NCBI GenBank assembly: GCA_016795425.1
Contig: JAEUHG010000192.1
Span: forward strand, 1 to 61,489
Reading direction: 5' to 3'
From: Verrucomicrobiales bacterium
Lineage (GTDB): Bacteria; Verrucomicrobiota; Verrucomicrobiia; Limisphaerales; CAIMTB01
Length of the DNA: 61,489 bases
The notes under the pieces were generated by a model. That model did no database searches and had not been told where the DNA came from. It saw only the letters and a list, made by a program, of their open reading frames with translations. The position numbers and the translations under genes are program-made. Numbering within the stretch: the first letter of the stretch is position 1; the number at the start of each line of letters is the position of its first letter. Positions 36,801-44,512 of this stretch are shown piece by piece.

Positions 36801-38411
36801 GGCACTTACCGCCTGTGGCTGACCGAGGCGAACCTCAGGCGTTGGCAGGAGCGTGCCGTCCTCAGCAACGAACCCATCGACGGCACCTTCGTCTATGGAA
36901 CGTCTCGCGCCGTGTACAACGCCGGTGGTCGGTTTGCCGGCAGCCCCTACCACCAAAACTTCAGTGGCCCCACCGCCGATTGCCACTATGTCATCGAGTT
37001 CCCGTCGGACGACCGAGTCCTGGGGGCTTCGGCATTGAACAAGATCCACGCCCCGGGAAACGCCCCGTTCGACGACCCCACGCTTCAACGCGAACAGGCC
37101 GTCTACTGGATGGCGCGTCAGCTCAACATGCCCTGGTTCCACCGCCGCTATGTCCACGTCTACGTCAATGGAAACAAACGCCGGACTCTGCTCGAGGACA
37201 CCCAAGTCGGTAGCGACGATTTCGTCGAGGAGTTCTGGCCCGAGGACACCGACGGCAACCTGTTCAAAATGCAGCCGTGGTTCGAGTTCACCGACAGCAA
37301 CGCGCGGAATCTCAGCTTTCAAAACTCCGATTGGTGCTACCTCCGCCCTTACACCAACTCGCTCGGCCAGGCCAAAAACCGAAGGTACCGATGGAACTGG
37401 CTCGCCCGCGGCATCGACGGAACCGCCGATGATTTCGCCGCGGTTCATCGACTCACCGAGGTCGCTAGCCAGTTCGCCCATCCCGACCGCGCGGCGGAAC
37501 TCGAGAATCTGGTCGATCTCGACGAGTGGTTCCTTTTCTTTGCCATCAACCACGCCGCCGGTAATTGGGATAGTGTCGGCTATCGGAATTGTCAGAATAC
37601 CTACGCCTACAAACCCCGGTCCGGCCGTTGGGAACTCATCATCTGGGACGCCAACATCGTCTTCGGCAACTCCAACTCCGACCGGGCCAACTCCCTCCCC
37701 CTCTTCACCACTTCCGACCCCACACTCACCCGTTGGTTCGCCTCCGGTTCTCCCCTCCGCCGCCGATTCCTCTCCGCCTACCACCGGCTGGCCCACGGCC
37801 CAATGGTCGCGGAGACCATCGGCCCCTGGCTCGATGCCAAGTACCGCGCCTTTCAGGACCACGAAATAACCGCCCAGTCGCCGGTGGCGATCAAAACGTT
37901 CATCGCGTCGGCACGGACGTACATTCTCTCCCAGATTGGCAAGGAATCGGCACCCTTCAACGTCGATTCCCCGGCCGAAATCGCCGGCCCAACCGTCACC
38001 CTGCGAGGCACCGGGCCGCTCGGCATGGATGCCATCCTCATCGATGGGGTGCGCGTCAATGTGAATTGGCCCACACCATCCACCTGGGTCGCCACCTGGA
38101 CGCCCGGGACACTTGCCGATCACCTGCAGGTCCAAGCCGTTGACAGCCAAAGCCAGCCGTTGGGTGATCCCCAGACGGTGCTCCTGCGTCCACCGGCTCG
38201 GATTTCCGTCATTCGCGACTCCAAGGACATCATCCTGGAGTACCCAGCGGCACGAACCGGTGTCCATCGCCTGCTCGCATCTCCCGCCCTCGCACCCGCC
38301 GCCTGGAACCAGGCCGGCGAACAAACGGCCGACGGCGGCACGGTACGATTTCGCCTGCAACCCGCCTCGGGACCCGGCGCGGTTCAATTCTTCCGCGTGC
38401 AAGAGCCGTGA
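33825..38411 (+). CDS. Giant surface protein with lamin-tail domains and a CotH kinase domain
   Basis: 1528 aa from ATG 33825 (a GTG codon directly precedes it). A signal peptide is at 1-25 (LLLLALGLWLTTFNLKALS). Residues about 45-215 form a lectin-like or DUF1349-type jelly roll. Lamin-tail-like repeats lie near 230-360, 395-500 (weak) and 525-640; two share FVE[IL](Y/F)N and FPPGT/LPGG motifs. A Gly-rich linker spans 704-730, a carbohydrate-binding-like domain about 740-860 and an Ig-like domain about 890-985. The CotH kinase-like domain is about 990-1390, with FFAINHAAGNWDSVG and ELIIWDANIVFGN carrying the expected Asp/Asn metal ligands. It is probably secreted. CotH relatives phosphorylate proteins; the target here is unknown. 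The VTC/DUF4956 genes follow. Confidence 0.88.
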   Translation: MSLANAPLLLLALGLWLTTFNLKALSIAPASLRPTDIGEPATPGETRLGPDADDLTLTAFGTGIAGTRDQFHFAATPANGDFDIRTRLTEVASTNLWAKAGLMFRTELGPSAPFAAVFATPSAAGCTFQSRTTDGGPTSQYGFHPINPPFTWLRLARVGDVVSGYAGVDGRHWTLLGSLALPSGAESWLGCAATASGSGSAIGAFQDLGPVLDSSSEHRALPFEPLGPSNRRSAIVVSEIMYHPADRADGKDLEFVEIYNSQPYFEDLGGWQLAGQIGFSFPPGTILPGGAFLVVAHSPEDVRSMHPKATVLGPYEGRLSNAGGSLKLLGPREAVLFEVRYGTDGPWPVSADGAGHSLVLARPSWSEGNPRAWSASRIKGGSPGAHEGFEDTGTQGLRWNEYLLPDGTDPGFVELFNASDEDADLSALRLGPAPDRLPYQFPPGTRLAKSAFLRLIWSELGFAPDPEGDGLYLESADGSRTIDAIRVLPQIPGQAHGRWPNGAGSWRTASHPTPGLPNARPSISVVFNELHPSPISGDPDDEFIELFNPGATPVDLSNWRIDSDVHFILPIGASIPPSSYLVLARDVARLRQRYPHLAAGQIVGPYTGRLSGSGQRISLSRPITIRKPTSGRLETVYAEVASAVASASGRWTRWSDKGGSTLELLDHRADPEVPGAWADSDESSRGQWITVEATGALENAPSSSGGGFPGGGGFPGGGGGGGAAAGTTDTLHVLLAGEGECLVDNVEVLGPAKTNLVANGTFESGATGWTFAGNHERTTIDTSEGDQSQRSLHLRASNNGDPGANKVYTRLTATLRTNQVVTVRARVRWLKGWPEILLRLRGNYLESFARLDVSANPGTPGAKNGRAVANAGPAIDQVSHAPVVPQAGQTVTVTAYIDDPDGIASATLRYRNDPDTVWTSLPMRDDGSGGDRIANDGFFSANIPGADANQLVAFVIEATDAASAAATTSFPPSAPVHECLVRFGDGVPSGAFGTYRLWLTEANLRRWQERAVLSNEPIDGTFVYGTSRAVYNAGGRFAGSPYHQNFSGPTADCHYVIEFPSDDRVLGASALNKIHAPGNAPFDDPTLQREQAVYWMARQLNMPWFHRRYVHVYVNGNKRRTLLEDTQVGSDDFVEEFWPEDTDGNLFKMQPWFEFTDSNARNLSFQNSDWCYLRPYTNSLGQAKNRRYRWNWLARGIDGTADDFAAVHRLTEVASQFAHPDRAAELENLVDLDEWFLFFAINHAAGNWDSVGYRNCQNTYAYKPRSGRWELIIWDANIVFGNSNSDRANSLPLFTTSDPTLTRWFASGSPLRRRFLSAYHRLAHGPMVAETIGPWLDAKYRAFQDHEITAQSPVAIKTFIASARTYILSQIGKESAPFNVDSPAEIAGPTVTLRGTGPLGMDAILIDGVRVNVNWPTPSTWVATWTPGTLADHLQVQAVDSQSQPLGDPQTVLLRPPARISVIRDSKDIILEYPAARTGVHRLLASPALAPAAWNQAGEQTADGGTVRFRLQPASGPGAVQFFRVQEP

Positions 38412-38605
38412 TTTGTGCCGATGATTAGAGATGGGCATGATCCACCAAACGCTCGCCCCATCAGCCACAACGGTACCCCAGAATACTTGTCGGAAGGATC
38501 CACCTGGGGCAGTTTGTCTCGCGTTTCGCGGGTCTCTCCCCGTTACGATCAGGCAACGAACCGATGTAAAACCGCCGCCGCCAGATTGCGAGTGACCCGA
38601 GGGAT
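38412..38605. other. Intergenic spacer before VTC gene, nothing recognised
   Basis: 194 bp with no hairpin-plus-T-tract terminator. GAGGG just before ATG 38606 is an acceptable Shine-Dalgarno site. The downstream genes may have their own promoter here. Confidence 0.35.
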
Positions 38606-39433
38606 ATGAGCCAAGACCGCATGCAGTTGCAGCGCCTGGAGCTGAAATACCAAATCAGCGAGGAAAAGGCGCTCGGGGTCCGAGATTTCGTCAGTTCCTA
38701 CCTTGAAATTGACGAATTCGGGGCCACCCGACCCAACCTGTCCTACCCGGTACACAGCCTCTACCTAGACTCCCCGGGCCTGGCCACCTTCCACCACACC
38801 ATCAATGGGAATAAGAACCGGTTCAAACTTCGCATCCGGTTCTATGAAAATCGGCCCGCCGCCCCAGTCTATTTCGAAATCAAACGGCGCATGAATTGCG
38901 CCATTCTCAAACAAAGGGGCGCCGTCCGACGCGAGGCGGTCGATCGCGTCCTCGCCGGTCAACTGCCTCACCCCAACGAGATGGCCTCCCCAGACCCCAA
39001 ACATCTCGCAGGAATCCAACGTTTCCTCGGCCATCTTACCGAACTCCAAGCCCGCCCGGTCGCCCATGTCGCCTACCTGCGTGAAGCCTGGATGAGCCCG
39101 CGCGACAACTCCGTCCGCGTCACCATGGACCGCGATGTTCGGATCGAACCCGATCCCACGTCGCGCCTCCAGACCGCCATGTCGGATCCTATCCTGGTCT
39201 TCGGCAATCGAGTCATTCTCGAACTCAAATTCACCGGTCGTTTCCCCGATTGGTGGCAGGACCTCGTCCGGGTCTTCGATCTCGCCCAGGCGTCCGCTGC
39301 CAAATATGTAGACGGCATCACCCGCTACGGCGAGGCTCGCTTCAAGGCCGCCATCGCCAATCCGTGGTATGCCGACCCTCCGCCGGCACCCTCCAACCCG
39401 GAGACGGCCACGCTCTCCGCCCCTTCAGCCTGA
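38606..39433 (+). CDS. VTC domain protein (polyphosphate polymerase family)
   Basis: 275 aa covering essentially one VTC domain. Tunnel residues are recognisable in order: RLELKYQIS (Glu/Lys), SLYLDSPGLATF, RFKLRIRFYE (Arg pair), VYFEIKRRMN (Glu, Lys, Arg), VRVTMDRDVRIE and ILELKFTGRFP near the C terminus. Eukaryotic Vtc4 uses this tunnel to make polyphosphate from ATP; bacterial VTC proteins are often found with CotH and DUF4956 genes, but few have been tested. No transmembrane segment is seen, so membrane association would come from the DUF4956 partner that starts 16 bp later. Confidence 0.9.
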   Translation: MSQDRMQLQRLELKYQISEEKALGVRDFVSSYLEIDEFGATRPNLSYPVHSLYLDSPGLATFHHTINGNKNRFKLRIRFYENRPAAPVYFEIKRRMNCAILKQRGAVRREAVDRVLAGQLPHPNEMASPDPKHLAGIQRFLGHLTELQARPVAHVAYLREAWMSPRDNSVRVTMDRDVRIEPDPTSRLQTAMSDPILVFGNRVILELKFTGRFPDWWQDLVRVFDLAQASAAKYVDGITRYGEARFKAAIANPWYADPPPAPSNPETATLSAPSA

Positions 39434-39449
39434 ACCGCATTGATTCTCG

Positions 39450-40133
39450 ATGGACTGGTTAACCTCCGCCGATCTCGCCGCCGTCCCCACGGATTTCGCC
39501 GCCGTCCTGCTCGGGATGCTCCTCGCTTTCCTGACCGGACAGGTCGTGGCTTGGACCTACATGCTGACCCATCCGGGCCTCTCCTACTCCAGGAGCTTCG
39601 TCAATTCCCTGGTGATCATCCCGGTCATCGTCTCGTTGGTGATGCAGGTGCTGTCCAACAACCTCGTGACCGCCTTCGGACTCATGGCCGTCTTCGCGAT
39701 CGTCCGCTTCCGAAACATCCTGCGCGACACGCTGGATACCAGTTACGTGCTCACCGTGATCGTCATGGGTATGGCCGCCGGAACCCAAAAATATGCCACC
39801 ACGCTGGTCGGCTGTGTGTTCGCGGTGCTCATCTTTGCCTACCTTCGCATCACCAACTTCGGTGCCCGCCATCGGTACGATGTCATTCTCAACCTGCATT
39901 GGTCCCGGCCCCTGCCTGAATTGGGAGCCCTCGATCGACTCCTGACCCGGCACAGCAGGAACATGGTTCGCGCCAGCCAACGCACCAACGAAGGTTACGG
40001 CGGCGTCGATCTTTCCTATCGCCTGCTTCTCCGCGACAGCAGTCGCACCCCCGAAATGCTCGATGAACTGCGAGGCCTCAACGGCGTTTCACGGGTCACC
40101 AGCGTCAAGGCCGAGGACGAATCGGAGCTCTGA
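39450..40133 (+). CDS. DUF4956 membrane protein
   Basis: 227 aa. Four membrane helices fill residues 12-140: LLGMLLAFLTGQVVAWTYM, VIIPVIVSLVMQVLSNNL, FGLMAVFAIVRFRNIL and GMAAGTQKYATTLVGCVFA. The conserved segment VFAIVRFRNILRDTLDT, with a charged RFRN in a helix, is the DUF4956 hallmark. The C-terminal 85 residues are a soluble, MgtC/ACT-like domain (RTPEMLDELRGLNGVSRVTS). It probably supplies the membrane channel or anchor for the VTC protein upstream. The next gene starts 7 bp after its stop. Confidence 0.9.
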   Translation: MDWLTSADLAAVPTDFAAVLLGMLLAFLTGQVVAWTYMLTHPGLSYSRSFVNSLVIIPVIVSLVMQVLSNNLVTAFGLMAVFAIVRFRNILRDTLDTSYVLTVIVMGMAAGTQKYATTLVGCVFAVLIFAYLRITNFGARHRYDVILNLHWSRPLPELGALDRLLTRHSRNMVRASQRTNEGYGGVDLSYRLLLRDSSRTPEMLDELRGLNGVSRVTSVKAEDESEL

Positions 40134-40140
40134 ACTTCGC

Positions 40141-41217
40141 ATGGAACGTCTCGAACCCATCCCCAGCCCGCCAGGGCACCTGCTGCGCGAATTCTGCCAT
40201 CGGTTCCTTCCGATCGCCGTCTTCACAGGCGCCATCTGCCTCACCACCCTGCTCTGGAATCGACGCTTCACCGGCACCACCACTTTCGGCGAAGTCGAGC
40301 CCATCCGTGCCAATATCGTCAGCGCCGAAGGCGGCACGCTCAGCGAACTGCTCGTCGACCGCTTCCAGACCGTCACCAATGGCCAAGTCCTCGCCACGAT
40401 CCAACTCCTGGATCCCGACGCGGTCCGCACCGACCTCGCCGTCCTCCGTTCCGATCTGCAGGTCCTGAAGTCCCGCATGTCCCTCGATGAAGCTCGCAAC
40501 GCGCAGAACGTCGAGTCCATCCGCGCCCAATGGCTCGAAGCCCGTGTCGACCTGGCGACAGCTCGGGTCAATCTTGAGAACGCCCGACGCGAAGTCGACC
40601 GGCTCCAACGCCTGCGCACCGATCGAATCGTGTCGGATTCCGAATTCGAGGCCGCTGAATCACTCCGCGACGCCCTCACCGCCGAGGTCACCGAACGTTC
40701 ATCGGTCGTCGCTGGTCTGTCCGAATCGGTTCAACGCCTCGCCGATGCCAATCAACGCGAGGAGATGAGCAACCTCGACGTCATCTCTCAATCCCTCCAG
40801 GCCCAGGAGCAACGCCTCCGACAACAGCAGGACCAGAAATTGCGCGCCACCATGGACGGCGTGGTAAAAGTCATTAACCACCGCCCTGGAGAACGCGTGC
40901 CCGCCGGCGAGGTGGTGGTGGTCATCACCGCCACTCGTTCCGAACGCATCATCGGCTATATCCGCCAACCGCTGGTGCTCGAACCACGCCCGGGAATGCC
41001 GGTCGAAATCCGCACCCGCGGACCGGTTCGCCAGACTGCCACCTCAAAGGTGCTCAGCGTGGGGGTCGACCTCGAAATGGTCGTCTCGCCCTTGCGGCTC
41101 CGCGGCTTCGACAACAGCACCGAACGCGGCCTCGCCTTCGCGGTGGAACTACCTGCCAGTCTCAACGTGCACCCCGGGGAATTGGTCGACCTCATCGTCC
41201 AACCCCTCGCGGAGTGA
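40141..41217 (+). CDS. HlyD-type periplasmic adaptor / membrane fusion protein
   Basis: 358 aa from ATG 40141. One N-terminal membrane helix (FLPIAVFTGAICLTTLLW), then a barrel-sandwich half (FGEVEPIRANIVSAEGGTLS), a long coiled coil near residues 90-235 (ARVDLATARVNLENARREVD; DVISQSLQAQEQRLRQQQD), the second half (DGVVKVINHRPGERVPAGEV) and a beta-barrel domain to the end. This is the HlyD/EmrA layout, but no ABC or MFS partner is adjacent. Its 7-bp spacing from DUF4956 puts it in the CotH/VTC operon, so it may form an envelope-spanning conduit for that system. Partner unknown. Confidence 0.87.
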   Translation: MERLEPIPSPPGHLLREFCHRFLPIAVFTGAICLTTLLWNRRFTGTTTFGEVEPIRANIVSAEGGTLSELLVDRFQTVTNGQVLATIQLLDPDAVRTDLAVLRSDLQVLKSRMSLDEARNAQNVESIRAQWLEARVDLATARVNLENARREVDRLQRLRTDRIVSDSEFEAAESLRDALTAEVTERSSVVAGLSESVQRLADANQREEMSNLDVISQSLQAQEQRLRQQQDQKLRATMDGVVKVINHRPGERVPAGEVVVVITATRSERIIGYIRQPLVLEPRPGMPVEIRTRGPVRQTATSKVLSVGVDLEMVVSPLRLRGFDNSTERGLAFAVELPASLNVHPGELVDLIVQPLAE

Positions 41218-41701
41218 CCCCTGGCCCCCCTTCCCTACAAGCTCGCTCCGGCATCGCCGCCTTCAAGTCGGCATCCACGTGCTCATCGATCGGACCCTCA
41301 ATAACTCTTGCTTCTCCTCCGGGCCATCAGCGCGTCGCCACGCCTACAATGCCCTCGGCTGACTCCTCGCTCGCCATCCCGCCGCCTCTCGCCAGCGGTC
41401 GCCCGATGGGCCGCGAACGAGGTCTCCCCGGGGCAGGTGCACCCACCTCCACGCTCGTCCGCGCCGCTTCTACACCACGACCTTCCAGACAAGCTTCGGA
41501 CTTTGACGATCTGCGATGTCTCAACTTCATTGCGGCGCCTCGGAGGCGGTTCTGGTTCATCGCGGTAGCGTTATGCCTGCGGCTTCCTTCGGATTCCGCC
41601 TCGCGGCGGACGCCCTTGCCGTCCGGCTAGCACTTCCCCTTGTCGGGCGTGCAGGGGACTTGAACCCCCAAGTGAGTGCGCCCTGCCGGGCGCTCAAATG
41701 C
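41218..41701. other. Non-coding region of about 480 bp between convergent genes
   Basis: No frame here has convincing coding character. The part near 41653-41693 contains a tRNA T-arm-like segment and a GC hairpin, described separately. A GGAAGGAAGC-like stretch on the minus strand near 41577-41594 resembles the SRP RNA tip only superficially. Confidence 0.45.
41653..41669 (-). other. tRNA T-arm-like segment without the rest of a tRNA
   Basis: On the minus strand GGGGG TTCAAGT CCCCT forms a 5-bp stem (one G-U pair) with the exact T-loop consensus TTCAAGT, as in tRNA-Leu and tRNA-Ser. It is followed by GCACGCC as a possible acceptor strand, but no matching GGCGTGC 5' strand, D-arm or anticodon arm is found upstream, and no CCA is encoded. 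It could be a tRNA remnant or attachment-site scar, or coincidence. Confidence 0.3.
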
Positions 41702-41704
41702 GAA

Positions 41705-41730
41705 GGGCGCCGCGCACTCGCGCGGCGCCC
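41705..41730 (-). terminator. GC-rich hairpin downstream of hppA
   Basis: GGGCGCCGCGC / GCGCGGCGCCC is a perfect 11-bp stem with a 4-nt loop, starting 27 bp after the pyrophosphatase stop on the minus strand. The tail is only TTCGCATTT, so intrinsic termination would be weak. A second hairpin, GCGCCC/GGGCGC (41678-41693), follows it. Confidence 0.55.
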
Positions 41731-41757
41731 CAACAACCCATGCACTGCTACCGAGGA

Positions 41758-44196
41758 TCAGCCCTTCGCTGAATCCTCAGGAATCCGCATGCCGTAGAAC
41801 GACCGATACACGAACACCAGAGCGATCAGGAAGAACACAGCCCCGATCGCCGTCTTCGCCGTCTGGTTCGTCATGGTCACCGCGATCTCCACGGCCAGAA
41901 GTCCAAAGAGCGTGGTGAACTTGATCACGGGATTCAACGCTACCGAAGAGGTGTCCTTGAACGGGTCACCCACCGTGTCACCCACCACGGTCGCCGCGTG
42001 CAGTTCCGTGCCCTTCTGGCGCAGATCCACTTCGACAATCTTCTTCGCGTTGTCCCACGCGCCACCCGCGTTCGCCATGAAGATCGCCTGGAACAGGCCG
42101 AAGAAGGCGATCGCGATCAGGTAGCCGATGAAGAAGTACGGATTGAAAAAGGGCAGCGCCAGGGAGAAGCAGAAGACCACGATGAAGATGTTCCACATGC
42201 CCTTCTGCGCGTACTCCGTGCATATCCGCACCACCTCTTTGCTGTCCTTGTCCGACGCGGTCGTCGCATCCAACTTCATGTTCTCCTTGATGTACACCAC
42301 CGCACGATAGGCGCCGGTGACCACGGCCTGGCACGAGGCCCCGGTGAACCAGTAAATCACCGAGCCACCCATGATCAGGCCGAGAATGATCTCCGGCTGA
42401 ACGATCGAAAGCTTGGGGATCACGTTGCCGAACAGGTTCTCGAGCAGGATGATGATGCCGAACACCATCGTCGTCGCACCCACCACCGCCGTGCCGATCA
42501 GCACCGGCTTCGCCGTCGCCTTGAAGGTGTTGCCCGCGCCGTCTCCCTTCTCGAGCTGGTACTTCGCATTCTCGAAGTCAGGGTCAAAGCCAAAGTTCTT
42601 CTTGATGTCCTCTCGAATCCCCTTGCGCCCCTCGATCTGGCTCAGTTCGTACACCGATTGCGCGTTGTCCGTCACCGGCCCGTAGCTGTCCACCGCGATC
42701 GTCACCGGCCCCATGCCCAGGAAACCAAAGGCCACCAGGCCGAAGGCAAAGATCGGGGCCGCGAATTTGAATTGCTCGGGCATGATCGCCAGCAACGCCG
42801 GGTTCTGCGAAAAGTAATACGAAACCCACATCAGCAGAATGATCACCAAGCCCATCCAGAACGCCGACATGTTGCCGGCCACGAAGCCGGAGAGAATGTT
42901 CAACGACGCGCCACCGTGCTTCGAACAGTTCGTCACCTCACGCACATGCCGCGAGTTGGTGCTGGTAAAGACTTTGGTGAACTCCGGTATCAGGGCGCCC
43001 GCCACGGTGCCGCAACTGATGATGACCGACAGCACCCACCACAAATTCGGATCCACACCGCCCTGTCGCGCCAACAGCATGTAGCTGGCGATGAAGGTCA
43101 CCGCGATCGAAACCGCCGACGTGATCCACACCAGGTGGGTCAATGGAGCTTCGAAATCGAAATCCTTGAGCCCCGCGAACTTCGCCTTGCTGATCACTTC
43201 ATTCACGAAGTACGAGAGCAGCGACGTCACAATCATCAGCGCCCGCATCGCGAACAACCAGATGATCAAGGTCGCGCACATCAGCGGTGCCGCCGCCAAC
43301 GCCAAGGCGAGGAACGCGATCAGCGCCACACCCGTCACTCCGTACGTCTCGAAACCATCCGCCGTCGGTCCCACCGAGTCGCCCGCGTTGTCACCCGTGC
43401 AGTCCGCAATCACGCCCGGGTTCTTCGGGTCGTCCTCCGGCAGCTTGAACACGATCTTCATCAGGTCCGAACCGATGTCCGCGATCTTCGTGAAGATGCC
43501 ACCGCAAATGCGCAGCACCGAGGCCCCCAACGATTCGCCGATCGCGAATCCGATGAAACACGGCCCAACCATGTCCCGCGGGAGAAAGATCAGGATGCAG
43601 ATCATGAAGAACAGCTCCACCGCCACCAGCAGAAGCCCGACACTCATGCCGGATCGAAGCGGAATACCCAGGGTCGCCAGCGGATCACCGCGCAACGCCG
43701 AAAAGGCCGTCCGCGAGTTCGCCGTGGTGTTGATGCGGATACCGAACCACGCCACCCCGTACGACCCGAGAATGCCCAGGATCGAACAGAGTAGAATCAC
43801 CAGGACCTTGCCGAAGCTCTCGTGCGAAAGGCCCATGAAGTAGTAAACCATGCAGGCCGCGATCAGCACCCACAGGATCGCCAGGAACTTGCCCTGGGTG
43901 AACAGGTACGTCTTGCAGGTTTCCCAAATGCTGTTCGAGACCTTCGCCATGCTCTCGTGCACGGGCAGGGACTTCGTCTGCTGGTATTGAACCAGGCCGA
44001 ACGCCGCGCCAACCATGCAGATCACAATCCCCAAATACATCAGGGTCGTCCCCGCCATCCCCCCTAACCCGTCAAACTTCACTTGCGTCAGGTCCGGTAT
44101 CTTGATGTCCGCTTCCCCCGCCATCGCAGCCAAAGGCGCCGCGGCAAAGAGCAGAAGGAGTGGTATGAGTCGTTTTAGTGAGCTGGGCTTATCCAT
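41758..44196 (-). CDS. hppA: Membrane-bound ion-translocating pyrophosphatase
   Basis: 812 aa and about 16 helices. It couples PPi hydrolysis to H+ (or Na+) pumping. Family landmarks: CTGDNAGDSVGPTADGFETY (acidic active-site loop), GPVTDNAQSVYELS and ANAGGAWDNAKK / VVGDTVGDPFKDTSSVALN. The segment GAGNTFKATAK has Lys where K+-dependent enzymes have Ala (GNTTAA versus GNTTKA), indicating the K+-independent class. The first loop departs from the usual DNVGDNVGDCAGMAADLFE in several positions, so this is a divergent member. An extra hydrophobic N terminus (LIPLLLLFAAAPLAAMAG) resembles a signal sequence. Clear SD (GGAG) before ATG 44196. It lies beside the VTC cluster, which is suggestive for polyphosphate/PPi metabolism. 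Confidence 0.94.
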   Translation of the reverse strand: MDKPSSLKRLIPLLLLFAAAPLAAMAGEADIKIPDLTQVKFDGLGGMAGTTLMYLGIVICMVGAAFGLVQYQQTKSLPVHESMAKVSNSIWETCKTYLFTQGKFLAILWVLIAACMVYYFMGLSHESFGKVLVILLCSILGILGSYGVAWFGIRINTTANSRTAFSALRGDPLATLGIPLRSGMSVGLLLVAVELFFMICILIFLPRDMVGPCFIGFAIGESLGASVLRICGGIFTKIADIGSDLMKIVFKLPEDDPKNPGVIADCTGDNAGDSVGPTADGFETYGVTGVALIAFLALALAAAPLMCATLIIWLFAMRALMIVTSLLSYFVNEVISKAKFAGLKDFDFEAPLTHLVWITSAVSIAVTFIASYMLLARQGGVDPNLWWVLSVIISCGTVAGALIPEFTKVFTSTNSRHVREVTNCSKHGGASLNILSGFVAGNMSAFWMGLVIILLMWVSYYFSQNPALLAIMPEQFKFAAPIFAFGLVAFGFLGMGPVTIAVDSYGPVTDNAQSVYELSQIEGRKGIREDIKKNFGFDPDFENAKYQLEKGDGAGNTFKATAKPVLIGTAVVGATTMVFGIIILLENLFGNVIPKLSIVQPEIILGLIMGGSVIYWFTGASCQAVVTGAYRAVVYIKENMKLDATTASDKDSKEVVRICTEYAQKGMWNIFIVVFCFSLALPFFNPYFFIGYLIAIAFFGLFQAIFMANAGGAWDNAKKIVEVDLRQKGTELHAATVVGDTVGDPFKDTSSVALNPVIKFTTLFGLLAVEIAVTMTNQTAKTAIGAVFFLIALVFVYRSFYGMRIPEDSAKG

Positions 44197-44512
44197 GGTG
44201 CGTTCTCCATTAGGCGAACTACGCGTCGATGCTGCCGCGACGCCTCGGGTCTGTCGAGACCTTTCAAGGAGAATATCTCATACGCCGAGACCCTTCTTGA
44301 AAGCCTCTCTAATGACGCGCCGCACGCTTTCCACTGTCAAGCCGATTGAAGCAACTAATGGTGCGCATGAAGAGACCGCCGGACGCCTGTTCCACCGCCA
44401 TTTCTCCATCGCGAGGCGCGTCGGTTCCCACCCTGCCATCGCCTCTGGCATCCTATTCAGGCACAAGAGGAAGCGGTTAGTGTCGCCCCTCTGAATCCGA
44501 CTCGAAGAACCT
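44197..44512 (-). promoter_or_regulatory. Leader region of hppA with competing helices
   Basis: This 316-bp region has no gene. Read as minus-strand RNA, CTTTCAAG (44303-44296) can pair with CTTGAAAG (44268-44261). GGGTCT (44293-44288) can pair with AGACCC (44252-44247). The order 1-2-1'-2' is pseudoknot topology. The competing hairpin GGTCT-loop-AGACC (44261-44248) uses the same bases as helix 2. A TTGACA at 44340-44335 could be a -35 box, with no good -10. Candidate regulatory leader only. Confidence 0.4.

Noticed and set aside
36384..38468. A 694-codon open frame on the minus strand opposite the CotH gene
   Set aside because: It is antisense to a protein with clear domain motifs. Its composition (Gly/Val/Asp-rich) is what GC-rich codons give in the opposite frame, and it has no recognisable motif.
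41577..41594. A GGAAGGAAGC-like motif on the minus strand, reminiscent of the SRP RNA tip
   Set aside because: The required GGTCAGGTCC side of the loop and the flanking helices are absent.
41653..41669. A complete tRNA gene
   Set aside because: Only the T-arm is present. No D-arm, anticodon arm or matching acceptor strand was found, so it is listed only as a T-arm-like segment.
41998..43794. A 598-codon open frame on the plus strand opposite hppA
   Set aside because: His/Arg/Gln-rich shadow of the membrane pyrophosphatase, with no domain or ribosome-binding site.
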